Shown piece after piece: positions 24,962 to 32,689 of a stretch of 64,000 nucleotides of DNA (positions are counted from its first letter, which is position 1; every line of letters begins with the position of its first letter). This stretch comes from Phycisphaeraceae bacterium (GTDB lineage: Bacteria; Planctomycetota; Phycisphaerae; Phycisphaerales; UBA1924): positions 310,001 to 374,000 of the forward strand of contig JACKHC010000001.1 in the NCBI GenBank assembly GCA_020639235.1, read 5' to 3'. The notes under the pieces were generated by a model. It saw only the letters and a list, made by a program, of their open reading frames with translations, did no database searches and was not told the DNA's origin. Made by a program: the position numbers and the translations under genes.

Positions 24962-26101
24962 ATGCTTATGACCACGCTGACCGGCATCCTTGTATGGCCG
25001 GAGCGCGCGGAGGGTCGTGTCAGGCAGTTCGCCGACACGCTGATCGAGAGCGAGGATGACCCGATCGTCCCGCTGTCCTTCGGGGAGACCTACCCGTTGC
25101 GCACCGGACAGGAACTGACTGTTGAAGTTGTCAATCGCGCGCCGCGTCGTCGGCGCGGGCGGTCGGGCGGTCGTCGCCCGGCGCGGCCGGTGGTCGAGCA
25201 GATCATCGCGATCGACGGCTTGAACCCCGATGTCTACAAAGAGCGGAAGAAGTTCGAGGAGTTGTCCTCGATCGACCCGCAGCCGCGGCTGACGCTGGAG
25301 TACCCGGGGTGCCCGCCCTCGTGCCGGTTGATCGACCTGTTCTGCCCGATCGGGCGCGGGCAGCGTGGGCTGATCGTCTCGCCCCCCAAGGCGGGCAAGA
25401 CGACGCTCCTGAAAGACATCGCGCTGTCGCTCGACAAGAACCACCCGGATCTGGAGGTCTTCGCGCTGCTCATCGACGAGCGGCCCGAGGAGGCGACGGA
25501 TTTCAAGCGCTCTGTTCCCGCGCATGTGGTGGCGTCGACCAACGACCACGGCATCGAGCGGCACATCGAGATCGCGATGATGCTCATGCAGCGGACGCGG
25601 CGGATGGTGGAGGCGGGCAAGCACGTGGTGATTCTGCTCGACTCGCTGACGCGGCTGGGGCGTTCGTTCAACGCGTCGCGGAGGCACGCCAACTCGGGGC
25701 GGACGCTCTCGGGCGGCATCGACTCGGTGGCGCTTGCGGTGCCCAAGCAGATCTTCGGGAGCGCGCGCAACACCGAAGAGGCGGGGTCGCTGACGATCAT
25801 CGCGTCGTGCCTTGTGGACACGGGCTCGCAGGGGGATCAGGTGATCTTCGAGGAGTTCAAGGGCACGGGGAACATGGAGCTGGTGCTGGACCGCAAGGTC
25901 GCGGAGCGGCGGCTGTTCCCGGCGATGAACCTGGCGGCGAGCGGCACGCGCAAGGAGCACCTGCTGATGAGCGAGCAGGAACTCAAGACGATCACGGCCC
26001 TGCGCCGGCGGTTGATGAACATGCCCGCGCCGCAGCAGATCGAGCAGTTGCTGGCGGCGCTGCAGCGGTTCCCGACGAACGCGGAGCTGGTTGGGGGTTG
26101 A
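24962..26101 (+). CDS. rho: Transcription termination factor Rho, short form
   Basis: 379 residues, compared with 419 in E. coli. Rho is the hexameric RNA helicase that ends transcription. The Walker A loop reads PPKAGKTTLLKDIA, with LIDERPEEATDFKR, LLDSLTRLGRSFN, GSLTIIASCLVDTGSQGD and EEFKGTGNMELVLDRK downstream. The N-terminal helical Rho_N domain is missing and the protein opens almost directly in the OB-like RNA-binding part (TGILVWPERAEG, LRTGQELTVEVVN). A basic patch (PRRRRGRSGGRRPARP, about 60-75) follows. An ATG at 24968 is an equally possible start. Confidence 0.94.
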   Translation: MLMTTLTGILVWPERAEGRVRQFADTLIESEDDPIVPLSFGETYPLRTGQELTVEVVNRAPRRRRGRSGGRRPARPVVEQIIAIDGLNPDVYKERKKFEELSSIDPQPRLTLEYPGCPPSCRLIDLFCPIGRGQRGLIVSPPKAGKTTLLKDIALSLDKNHPDLEVFALLIDERPEEATDFKRSVPAHVVASTNDHGIERHIEIAMMLMQRTRRMVEAGKHVVILLDSLTRLGRSFNASRRHANSGRTLSGGIDSVALAVPKQIFGSARNTEEAGSLTIIASCLVDTGSQGDQVIFEEFKGTGNMELVLDRKVAERRLFPAMNLAASGTRKEHLLMSEQELKTITALRRRLMNMPAPQQIEQLLAALQRFPTNAELVGG

Positions 26102-26121
26102 GGCGTTCTTAGAATGTCAGC

Positions 26122-26733
26122 GTGGCTGACGCGGAGTGCGTGAATCCGAACCGAGTTTTCTCGACGCCCGATATCGAGATTGTCCGTGATCAGAACACGA
26201 TCTCGGCGCGATCGTTGCTGAGCGCGGGCTGCTTCTACACAACCATCTTCACTGCGGCATGTGTCTTTGCGTTCGGGTTCGTGTCGTTCGGCATGACCAT
26301 GCTGATTACATTGTTCCTGCAACCGTTTCAGTGGTCGGCGCTCGGCGTGATTCCATTTGCGGGGATGTGGATCGCGATCGGTTGCACATTCATATTGGCC
26401 ACGATGGATTTTTTCTATCTGAGTCAACGCCCCGGGCGATACCGGCTGCGATTTGATCCGGGAGTCGGGTGGTACATCCGCAGACTCGTGTTATCACCCA
26501 AGTACCTCGGACGCGGTATCGAAGTTACTGTGGCCCGCCGGAAGGCGCGTTATGACGAATACATAAGCTGGATCGCGATACACGGGGCGAGGAAGAAACC
26601 GCATGCATTTGGACCAGCACTGAGACCCATGAACAAGCGAGAACGAACATCGCTCGAAAAATGGTTGAATCGCCAGATCATGGAGATCGAGCGGGAGTAT
26701 TCGGACAATCTTGAGAGTGGGCTGCAATCATGA
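26122..26733 (+). CDS. Membrane protein of unknown function
   Basis: 203 residues from a GTG. Two hydrophobic segments (about 38-60 and 68-95) are followed by a basic cytoplasmic-looking part ending in a helix with many charged residues (NKRERTSLEKWLNRQIMEIE). I recognise no family. TAGAAT ends 6 bases before the GTG, so the transcript may be leaderless. Its base composition is less GC-rich than that of rho. It overlaps the next gene by four bases (ATGA), so the two are probably a unit. Confidence 0.65.
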   Translation: MADAECVNPNRVFSTPDIEIVRDQNTISARSLLSAGCFYTTIFTAACVFAFGFVSFGMTMLITLFLQPFQWSALGVIPFAGMWIAIGCTFILATMDFFYLSQRPGRYRLRFDPGVGWYIRRLVLSPKYLGRGIEVTVARRKARYDEYISWIAIHGARKKPHAFGPALRPMNKRERTSLEKWLNRQIMEIEREYSDNLESGLQS

Positions 26734-27485
26734 AAGCGCATGAGCGACTGTTCCGGCTCTTCCACCAATCGCTTCTCGCCAACGAAGGATTCAAGCGGGT
26801 CCGCCAGACATCTCTCGGTGAAGTCAAAGACTCGCTCGTCTATGTGCGGTTTGTTGTCATTCGGCGAGACCGGCTCACAACAAGTGACTTGGTGCCCGGT
26901 CCTACCGTGAAAACGATCGAACCCGCGTCGCTCGACAAGGGCGAGTTCGGTTTCTCGCTGGAGATCGGTGGGTGGCCCCGATGCCTTCTCACTGATGAAG
27001 AAGTATCGCGGATCTGCCGTGCGCCTATCGGGGACGGCCTGGCCGCCTGGCACGCGGACGCAGTTTGGTCCGCTGATGATGATCGGGGTGACTGCAGAAG
27101 CCGCATCTGGGTTGTCGGCGACTCAACCGACATCGATCTGATGCTTAACGAAGTTGCGACTGTCTTTCAGGAGCAGTTATGGCCGGCGGCCTTGGAGTAC
27201 AGCGACTCCCGGAGTCTGATGAGGTTCTGGATGTCCCTCGTTCGCCGCACTCCCGATTCCGTTCGAATTATTTCGGGATATCACGGCGAGCCGCTCCTTG
27301 CCTGTCTGCTCAAACTCGCACAACACCACTCCGACCAGCGTGTGATCGATGAGCTGCGCCGCGCCGGTCCCGTCTACCTGAGAGATCGCGCGTCTCAAGA
27401 ACGAGAATTTGTTGCTCACACGAAGAACATCGAATGGTCTTTGCGTGTGAAGGATCATGGCATTTGGCCGGACGAACCTGTGTAA
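26730..27485 (+). CDS. Soluble protein of unknown function
   Basis: 251 residues, no signal peptide and no membrane helix. It has no motif I can assign. Charged and aromatic-rich, with WVVGDSTDIDLMLNEVATVF at about 130-150. It overlaps the upstream membrane protein gene (ATGA), pointing to co-translation. Like that gene it has lower GC than its neighbours, which fits an accessory pair placed between rho and the ribosomal protein operon. The stop codon is followed by a hairpin shared with rpsI. Confidence 0.6.
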   Translation: MKAHERLFRLFHQSLLANEGFKRVRQTSLGEVKDSLVYVRFVVIRRDRLTTSDLVPGPTVKTIEPASLDKGEFGFSLEIGGWPRCLLTDEEVSRICRAPIGDGLAAWHADAVWSADDDRGDCRSRIWVVGDSTDIDLMLNEVATVFQEQLWPAALEYSDSRSLMRFWMSLVRRTPDSVRIISGYHGEPLLACLLKLAQHHSDQRVIDELRRAGPVYLRDRASQEREFVAHTKNIEWSLRVKDHGIWPDEPV

Positions 27486-27487
27486 TG

Positions 27488-27516
27488 AAAAACCCACCGC
27501 CAGATGGCGGTGGGTT
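27488..27516 (-). terminator. Rho-independent terminator of rplM-rpsI
   Basis: AACCCACCGCC and GGCGGTGGGTT form a perfect 11-bp stem with a 4-base loop. On the minus strand the stem runs into TTTTT. It also lies just after the stop of the plus-strand gene and may serve both directions, though no T-run follows on that side. Confidence 0.88.
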
Positions 27517-27552
27517 CGAGTAAATCGCTTGGTTGGACTCGTCGCGCGGTAT

Positions 27553-28062
27553 TTAGCGCTTCGAGAACTGGAAGGAGCGGCGGGCGCCGGCCAGGCCGTA
27601 CTTCTTGCGTTCGACCTCGCGGGGGTCGCGGGTGAGGAAGCCGTGATCGCGGAGGGCGGCTTCCATGTTGGGGTCGAAGGTTTTGAGGGCGCGGGCGATG
27701 CCCAGGCGGATGGCCTGTGCCTGGCCCATGGGGCCGCCGCCGTTGACGCGGACGACGATGTCGAACTTGCCCTTGGAGTTCGTCACGTCGAGGGGGGACA
27801 TGACATCGGTGCGGTCGCGGACTTCGGTGAAGTACTCATCGACGGTCTTGGTGACCTTGCGCGACTTCTGGATCTTGATCTCGCCCTTGCCCGGCTTGAG
27901 GCGGACGCGCGCCACGGCGGTCTTGCGTCGGCCGGTGCCGCGGTACCACCCCTGCTTGTCGGGGCCGGCGGGCTTGACCATGGTCTGGCCTGCGGCGGCG
28001 GGTGCGGCCATTTTGGCTGTCAGTTCGCTCAGTGACTGCGGGGCTTTGGTTTCTTCGTTCAT
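27553..28062 (-). CDS. rpsI: Small-subunit ribosomal protein uS9
   Basis: 169 residues, about 40 longer than usual at the N-terminus (NEETKAPQSLSELTAKMAAP). The conserved body starts at GWYRGTGRRKTAVARVRLKPG and ends in the typical GARRSFQFSKR, which reaches the tRNA-binding P site in the ribosome. VNGGGPMGQAQAIRLGIARAL is present. It follows rplM by about 70 bases in the standard rplM-rpsI order and ends at a strong terminator. Confidence 0.97.
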   Translation of the reverse strand: MNEETKAPQSLSELTAKMAAPAAAGQTMVKPAGPDKQGWYRGTGRRKTAVARVRLKPGKGEIKIQKSRKVTKTVDEYFTEVRDRTDVMSPLDVTNSKGKFDIVVRVNGGGPMGQAQAIRLGIARALKTFDPNMEAALRDHGFLTRDPREVERKKYGLAGARRSFQFSKR

Positions 28063-28134
28063 TGATTCGAACCCTTGGGGGGGGAGTGGCTTGCTTTGCT
28101 TCGCTTGATTGCTTCGTTGCGTGGATGTGGTTGA

Positions 28135-28566
28135 TCAGATCTCGAGCGGCACGGGGCGCTGCGAGGTGTGGGGGTGCTCGGTGCCGGTGTAGACCTTGAG
28201 CTTCTTGATCATCTGGCGGCCCAGGATGCCCTTGGGGAGCATGCGGCGGACGGCTTCCTGCACGACGAACTCGGGCTTGGAGGCGAGCATGTCCTTGTAG
28301 GTTTCGACCTTCACGCCGCCGGGATAGCCGGAGAAGCGTGTGCGGATTTTCTGCTCGGCCTTCTTGCCGGTGAGGACGACCTTGTCGGCGTTGGTGACGA
28401 TGACGAAGTCGCCGGTGTCGATGTGGGGCGTGTACTCGGGGCGGTGCTTGCCCATGAGGACGGTGGCGATCTCGGTGGCCATGCGCCCGAGGCGCTTGCC
28501 GTCGGCGTCGATGAGGTGCCAGTTCTTGTCGACCTCGCCGGCTTTGGCGAAGAATGTCTGTCGCAT
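28135..28566 (-). CDS. rplM: Large-subunit ribosomal protein uL13
   Basis: 143 residues, the normal length. Seen are WHLIDADGKRLGRMATEIA, LMGKHRPEYTPHIDTGDFVIV, NADKVVLTGKK and AVRRMLPKGILGRQMIKKLKVY. It binds 23S rRNA early in 50S assembly. GAGAGG about 6 bases upstream supports ATG 28566. The open frame that continues to 30459 on this strand lies opposite the CPBP gene and is not coding. Confidence 0.97.
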   Translation of the reverse strand: MRQTFFAKAGEVDKNWHLIDADGKRLGRMATEIATVLMGKHRPEYTPHIDTGDFVIVTNADKVVLTGKKAEQKIRTRFSGYPGGVKVETYKDMLASKPEFVVQEAVRRMLPKGILGRQMIKKLKVYTGTEHPHTSQRPVPLEI

Positions 28567-28884
28567 CTCGAACCTCTCGATCCCGCGGGTGTGCGGGTGG
28601 GGGGAAAGTGCACGAACGAACCAACTCGCCGCCTGTTGACGCTTGTGGCGTGAACCGCGGCTGACGAGGCCCATCAAAGTCCTCGTGCCCGCCGGAGAGT
28701 CAATCACCGGGGTGAATGTCGCGTGTCGCGGGCGTGAAACTCGGGATGTGTCCCCTGGGCCACCCACCGTGGCAGATCTGGGGAGGGCGGGAAATATACC
28801 CGGAGGGGTTGGGGGGATCAAACGGGGGTGCCGGGAGGGTCTCCATTGCCCGAACCCCGGCGAATCCGTCGATGATGGGGGTGC
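28567..28884. other. Divergent spacer between rplM and the CPBP protease gene
   Basis: This 318-base spacer holds no gene. It contains a rplM promoter candidate at 28676-28703, leaving a leader of about 100 bases for rplM. I see no clear promoter for the plus-strand gene. Confidence 0.5.
28676..28703 (-). promoter_or_regulatory. Candidate promoter of rplM-rpsI
   Basis: On the minus strand, TTGACT (28698-28703), a 16-base spacer and GACTTT (28676-28681). The -35 matches five of six consensus bases. Confidence 0.45.
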
Positions 28885-30510
28885 ATGACTACGCCGCCTG
28901 AATCGCGACCGGAACAGGACGACTTCCCCTCCGCTCCTCCCACCCCCCCTATCGAGGGCGGGGACATATCGATGCCGCCGCAGGCACGGCGGGGGATCGT
29001 TCGACGGGCGTGGCGCGTTGGCGACTGGCGGGTGGGTCGGTCGGCGGCGGGTGAGGGGATCGCGTGGGCGATCATCATCGGGCTGGTGGCGTTCATCGCG
29101 GGGATGAACTTCATCCATGCGTACTTCCCGTCGTCGGATCGTCCGAGGTTGACGGCGGGGGAGGCGGACAATCTGCAGCTGCGGATGATCACGCGGTACT
29201 TCGTCGGGTCGAACGACATGTTCCGCGGCGCGCTGCCCGAGGATGCGCTTCTCGACAACTACAAGCCGTTCCTGGACGGGGACGCCTCGGAGTTCGACCG
29301 GATTCGCTCGATCATGGCGATCGGTGAGCTGATCGGCGCGGAGCGCGCGCTCGACGAGCTGGACCGGATGGAAATGGATGCTGCGGCTCGGGCGGAGGAG
29401 CAAGCGGCCGGATTGGCGGGCGAGGGCGACGCAACGGCTGGCGATGCGGGCGCGGAGGATGGGGCGGGAGAGGCGTATTCGCCTTATGACGATCCGGAGA
29501 CGCCGGGGGACATCGCGCTGTTGCGGGCGGTGTACACCGGCGGCGGCGGGGGCGTGCTGACCGATGCGCAGCGGGATGAACTGATCAAGCGGCACGGTTG
29601 GTTCGGGAAACTGGCGGCGTCGTTCGGGCAGGAGAAGACCGAGCCGCTGCGCGCGGAGATCATGGGCAACGCGTACCGCACGGTGGCGGTGTTCTTCACG
29701 GCGATCGCGTTGGTGGGCTCGGCGATGCTGGCGGGCGTTGTGCTGTTTGTCGTGGCGATCATCCTGATCGGGAAGGGGAAGATTCGGTTCGCGCTGCGCG
29801 AAGATCTGGCGCGGGTGCGTGATCAGCGCGCGTGGCCCTATGTGGGTGTGATGGCGGGGTTCCTGGTGCTGTTCTTTGCGATCTCGCTGGGCGTGGGGTC
29901 GCTCCCGGCGTCGCTGGGCGAGTCGTTGATGCCGTTTGCGATCTGGTTGGCATTGGGTGCGGCGTTGTTCCCGATGATGGTCGGCGTGCCGTTCGGCGAT
30001 CTGCGGCGGACGCTCGGATGGCATTCGGGCAAGGGCATTCTGCGCGAGATGGGCGCGGGGGTGGTGGGGTACATCACGCTGTTGCCGGTGGCGGGTGTGG
30101 GCGTGTTGATCGTGCTGGTGCTGACGGTGATCGGCGGGTTGTACGGCTTGGAGCCGCAGGGTCATCCGGCGGCGGACAAGATCAGCGCCGACCCGGGCGT
30201 TGCGATTCCGCTGTACATCCTGGCGTGCATCTGGGCACCGGTTGTTGAGGAGACGATGTTCCGTGGCGGGTTTTACAGGTATCTGCGCGGGACGCATTGG
30301 TTGGCGTACCCGATCGTGGCGGGTTTGGTGCAGGGGTTCTTCTTCGCGGTGATTCACCCGCAGGGGATTCTGGCTGTGCCCGCGCTGATGGCGCTGGGCT
30401 TCAACTTCGCGATGATCCGCGAGTGGCGGGGGTCGCTCATCGGTTCGATGACAGCGCACGCGCTGAACAACGGGTTCGTGTTCACGATGTTGTTGTTTGC
30501 AATTGGGTGA
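28885..30510 (+). CDS. CPBP-family intramembrane metalloprotease
   Basis: 541 residues with about eight membrane helices. The CPBP (Abi/CAAX-like) catalytic motifs are near the C-terminus: EETMFRGGFYRYLR, then FFFAVIHPQG with the metal-ligand His, and TAHALNNGFVF with His and Asn. A hydrophilic, acidic insert occupies about residues 75-245, between the first and second helices, and is not part of the usual family. Members cleave membrane-bound peptides or CAAX-like substrates. The target here is unknown. It is divergent from rplM. Confidence 0.88.
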   Translation: MTTPPESRPEQDDFPSAPPTPPIEGGDISMPPQARRGIVRRAWRVGDWRVGRSAAGEGIAWAIIIGLVAFIAGMNFIHAYFPSSDRPRLTAGEADNLQLRMITRYFVGSNDMFRGALPEDALLDNYKPFLDGDASEFDRIRSIMAIGELIGAERALDELDRMEMDAAARAEEQAAGLAGEGDATAGDAGAEDGAGEAYSPYDDPETPGDIALLRAVYTGGGGGVLTDAQRDELIKRHGWFGKLAASFGQEKTEPLRAEIMGNAYRTVAVFFTAIALVGSAMLAGVVLFVVAIILIGKGKIRFALREDLARVRDQRAWPYVGVMAGFLVLFFAISLGVGSLPASLGESLMPFAIWLALGAALFPMMVGVPFGDLRRTLGWHSGKGILREMGAGVVGYITLLPVAGVGVLIVLVLTVIGGLYGLEPQGHPAADKISADPGVAIPLYILACIWAPVVEETMFRGGFYRYLRGTHWLAYPIVAGLVQGFFFAVIHPQGILAVPALMALGFNFAMIREWRGSLIGSMTAHALNNGFVFTMLLFAIG

Positions 30511-30558
30511 GGATATTCACCACAAGAGAACACAGAGGGCACAGAGAAGAGGCGACTT

Positions 30559-30978
30559 GTGACGAGCGCTGCAGAAGAACTCACACCGATTCCGTACCGA
30601 CGCATTCTGCTGATAGTCGTTGCGCTATTCCTTATGCTCGTCCTAATCGCGGGTGTACAGGAGTACGATGTACAGTCACGCGCTCGCGCCAAAGAGAGAC
30701 TTGTGCGATCGCTGATCTCTGTTGGGATGTCGGATTCCGAAGCGGTGGCAGCGCTCGCCAAGGTGAAGATCGACGCTTTCTGCAATGGAAGTGAGTCCGA
30801 TGTGGACTCTCATTGCTCGCAGCGTCTGATCTCCTTGCGTAAGAATGACGGGCTGATGCATTTACCCAGGACGATCGAATATGTCCTGACCGACAGTGAT
30901 AAGTGGACGAACTTCGGCGCGAAGTACTGGATTATTATCGAGATCAACGACGACGGCGTCATCACAGAGATTGAGTAG
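30559..30978 (+). CDS. Small single-pass membrane protein inside the cassette
   Basis: 139 residues from a GTG. One N-terminal helix (about 15-34, ILLIVVALFLMLVLIAGV) is followed by a soluble domain with a helical stretch (RLVRSLISVGMSDSEAVAALAKVKIDAF) and a C-terminal beta-like part (YWIIIEINDDGVITEIE). I recognise no family. GC content is lower than in the flanking genes. Its position between inverted repeats suggests it arrived as cargo. Confidence 0.55.
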   Translation: MTSAAEELTPIPYRRILLIVVALFLMLVLIAGVQEYDVQSRARAKERLVRSLISVGMSDSEAVAALAKVKIDAFCNGSESDVDSHCSQRLISLRKNDGLMHLPRTIEYVLTDSDKWTNFGAKYWIIIEINDDGVITEIE

Positions 30979-30990
30979 TGACAGAGAATA

Positions 30991-31030
30991 TGAAGCCCTC
31001 CCCTACCCTTCCCAAAGGGAGGGGAGGCAG
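30991..31030. repeat. Family-B-like hairpin repeat inside the cassette
   Basis: GCCCTCCCCTACCCTTCCC and GGGAGGGGAGGC form a hairpin followed by TTTT on the plus strand. It may end transcription of the cassette gene and is related to the hairpin at 16545. Confidence 0.5.
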
Positions 31031-31089
31031 TTTTCTCGCACACTTCAATGTGTCTGCTCTGTGATCTCTGTGTCTCTGTGGTGAATGGT

Positions 31090-32607
31090 TCACACGCCGT
31101 AGACGCCGCGGACCTTGGCGCTGAGGTGGCGCATGAGTGCGGCGGAGTCGAGCGTTGAGCCGGTGATCATCTTGCAGAGTTCCTCGGCGCCGTAGCGGCG
31201 GCCGTGGATGTGGATCTTCTCGCGGAGCCACTTGAGAATCGGCGCGAAGTCGCCCTTGCGCATGAGGTCGTCGCGGCCCGGGATGTCCTTGGCCATGGCC
31301 TCCCAGAACTGCGAGGCGTAGATGTTGCCGAAGGTGTAGGTGGCGAAGTAGCCGACAGCGCCCATGGACCAGTGGATGTCCTGGAGGCAGCCGGTTTTGT
31401 CGTCGGGCACGGTGAGGCCGAGGTCGGCCTTGATGCGCTTGTTCCACTCGCCGGGCAGGTCCTTGGGTTTGAGATCGCCCCGGATCATGGCGCGCTCGAA
31501 ATCGAAGCGCAGCATGATGTGGAGGTTGTAGGTGACTTCGTCGGACTCGACGCGGATGAAGGAGGGCTCGACGAGATTGCACGCCTTGTAGACATCGGAG
31601 GCGTAGTACTTCGAGATTCCGCCGCCGAGCATCTTGTGGGCGTGGGGCGTGGCCCACTCCCAGAATGGGAGCGAGCGGCCGACGAGGTTCTCCCACATGC
31701 GCGACTGGCTCTCGTGGACACCCAGCGAGATGTACTGGCCGAGCGGCGTGCCGAAGAAGTCGTGGTTGAGGCCTTGTTCGTACATGCCGTGGCCGGCTTC
31801 GTGCATGCCGGAGGAGATGGAGTCGGCCCAGCCATTGGCGCGGTAGCGATTCGTGAGGCGGACATCACCGGGGCCGACATCCTCGCAGAAGGGGTGGGTG
31901 GAGTCGTCGATGCGGCCGGAGTCGAAGTCGAAGCCGATGGCCTTGACGACGAAGGCGACGAAGTCTTTTTGCTTCTCGATCGGGAACTCGGCGACGGCGG
32001 CGGCGCGCGACGGCTTGTTCGGCGCGGAGCGGACCTTGTCGAGGAGTTCGACGGTGAATGCGCGGAGCGGCTTGAAGACCTCGGCGGTGCGGGCGGAGGT
32101 CATGCCGGGCTCGTATTCGTCCATGAGCGCGTCGTAGAGTTCGCCGCCAACTGGTTTGCCGAAACACTCCGCTTTCTTGCGCGCCAGTTCGATGGTCTTT
32201 TCGAGGTGCGGGAGGAACTTGGAGAAGTCGGACTTGGCGCGGGCGTCGCGCCACGCGTGGAGCCCCTGCGAGGAGCACTTGGTGATCTCCTCGACGAGGG
32301 ATTTGGGGAGTTTGGTTTTCTTGTCGTACTCGCGGCGGAACTCGCGCACGCCGGCGGCGGCGAGCGGGTCGCTCATCACCTGCTTGTCGGACTCGCACGC
32401 GGCGATGAGGTCGCCGACTTTGGCGGAGGTGAGGCGTTCGTGGACCATGCCTGCGAGCATCTCGAGCTGCTCGGCGCGGATGCCCGCGCCGTTGGTGGGC
32501 ATCATGGTTTCCTGGTCCCACGAGAGGACGCGCTGAGCGGCGCCGAGGACCGCGCCGGGGCGGGCTTCGCGGGTGAGTTGTTCGTACTTGGCGGGGAGTG
32601 CGGGCAT
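31090..32607 (-). CDS. M32 family metallocarboxypeptidase (Taq type)
   Basis: 505 residues, the normal length. The zinc motif His269-Glu270-x-x-His273 lies in SGMHEAGHGMYEQGL. Other family blocks are LSWDQETMMP near residue 30, ADSISSGM, the downstream HESQSRMWEN with the third zinc ligand, and GYFATYTFGNIYASQFWEAM. It removes C-terminal residues from peptides in the cytoplasm. It is convergent with the CPBP gene across the cassette. Confidence 0.95.
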   Translation of the reverse strand: MPALPAKYEQLTREARPGAVLGAAQRVLSWDQETMMPTNGAGIRAEQLEMLAGMVHERLTSAKVGDLIAACESDKQVMSDPLAAAGVREFRREYDKKTKLPKSLVEEITKCSSQGLHAWRDARAKSDFSKFLPHLEKTIELARKKAECFGKPVGGELYDALMDEYEPGMTSARTAEVFKPLRAFTVELLDKVRSAPNKPSRAAAVAEFPIEKQKDFVAFVVKAIGFDFDSGRIDDSTHPFCEDVGPGDVRLTNRYRANGWADSISSGMHEAGHGMYEQGLNHDFFGTPLGQYISLGVHESQSRMWENLVGRSLPFWEWATPHAHKMLGGGISKYYASDVYKACNLVEPSFIRVESDEVTYNLHIMLRFDFERAMIRGDLKPKDLPGEWNKRIKADLGLTVPDDKTGCLQDIHWSMGAVGYFATYTFGNIYASQFWEAMAKDIPGRDDLMRKGDFAPILKWLREKIHIHGRRYGAEELCKMITGSTLDSAALMRHLSAKVRGVYGV

Positions 32608-32621
32608 GGATGATTCCTCAC

Positions 32622-32650
32622 GAAACGCCGCGGGCTATGGGCCCGCGGCG
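32622..32650 (-). terminator. Rho-independent terminator of the squalene-cyclase-like gene
   Basis: CGCCGCGGGC and GCCCGCGGCG form a perfect 10-bp stem with a 5-base loop; on the minus strand it is followed by TTT. It lies 40 bases after the stop at 32690 and before the carboxypeptidase start. Confidence 0.6.
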
Positions 32651-32689
32651 ATGAACACAATCAAGATACCCCCCCTGCTGCGGCGCGGG

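Larger units (their letters stand above)
30516..31085. mobile_element. Inverted-repeat cassette carrying a small membrane-protein gene
   Basis: The left end 30516-30550 (TTCACCACAAGAGAACACAG and onward) and the right end 31053-31085 (inverse of TTCACCACAGAGACACAGAG) belong to the same CACAGAG family as the cassette at 9334, with more divergence. Between them lie one gene (30559-30978) and a hairpin (30991-31030). The left end starts 5 bases after the CPBP stop, and the right end stops 4 bases before the end of the opposing carboxypeptidase gene. No transposase is encoded. Confidence 0.6.

Noticed and set aside
27500..27530. tRNA-like GGGTTCGAG segment
   Set aside because: It is the 3' arm of the rplM-rpsI terminator; no cloverleaf can be drawn around it.
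28567..30459. Minus-strand frame extending rplM upstream by about 630 codons
   Set aside because: uL13 begins at 28566 with a Shine-Dalgarno. The extension is antisense to the CPBP protease and has no recognisable content.
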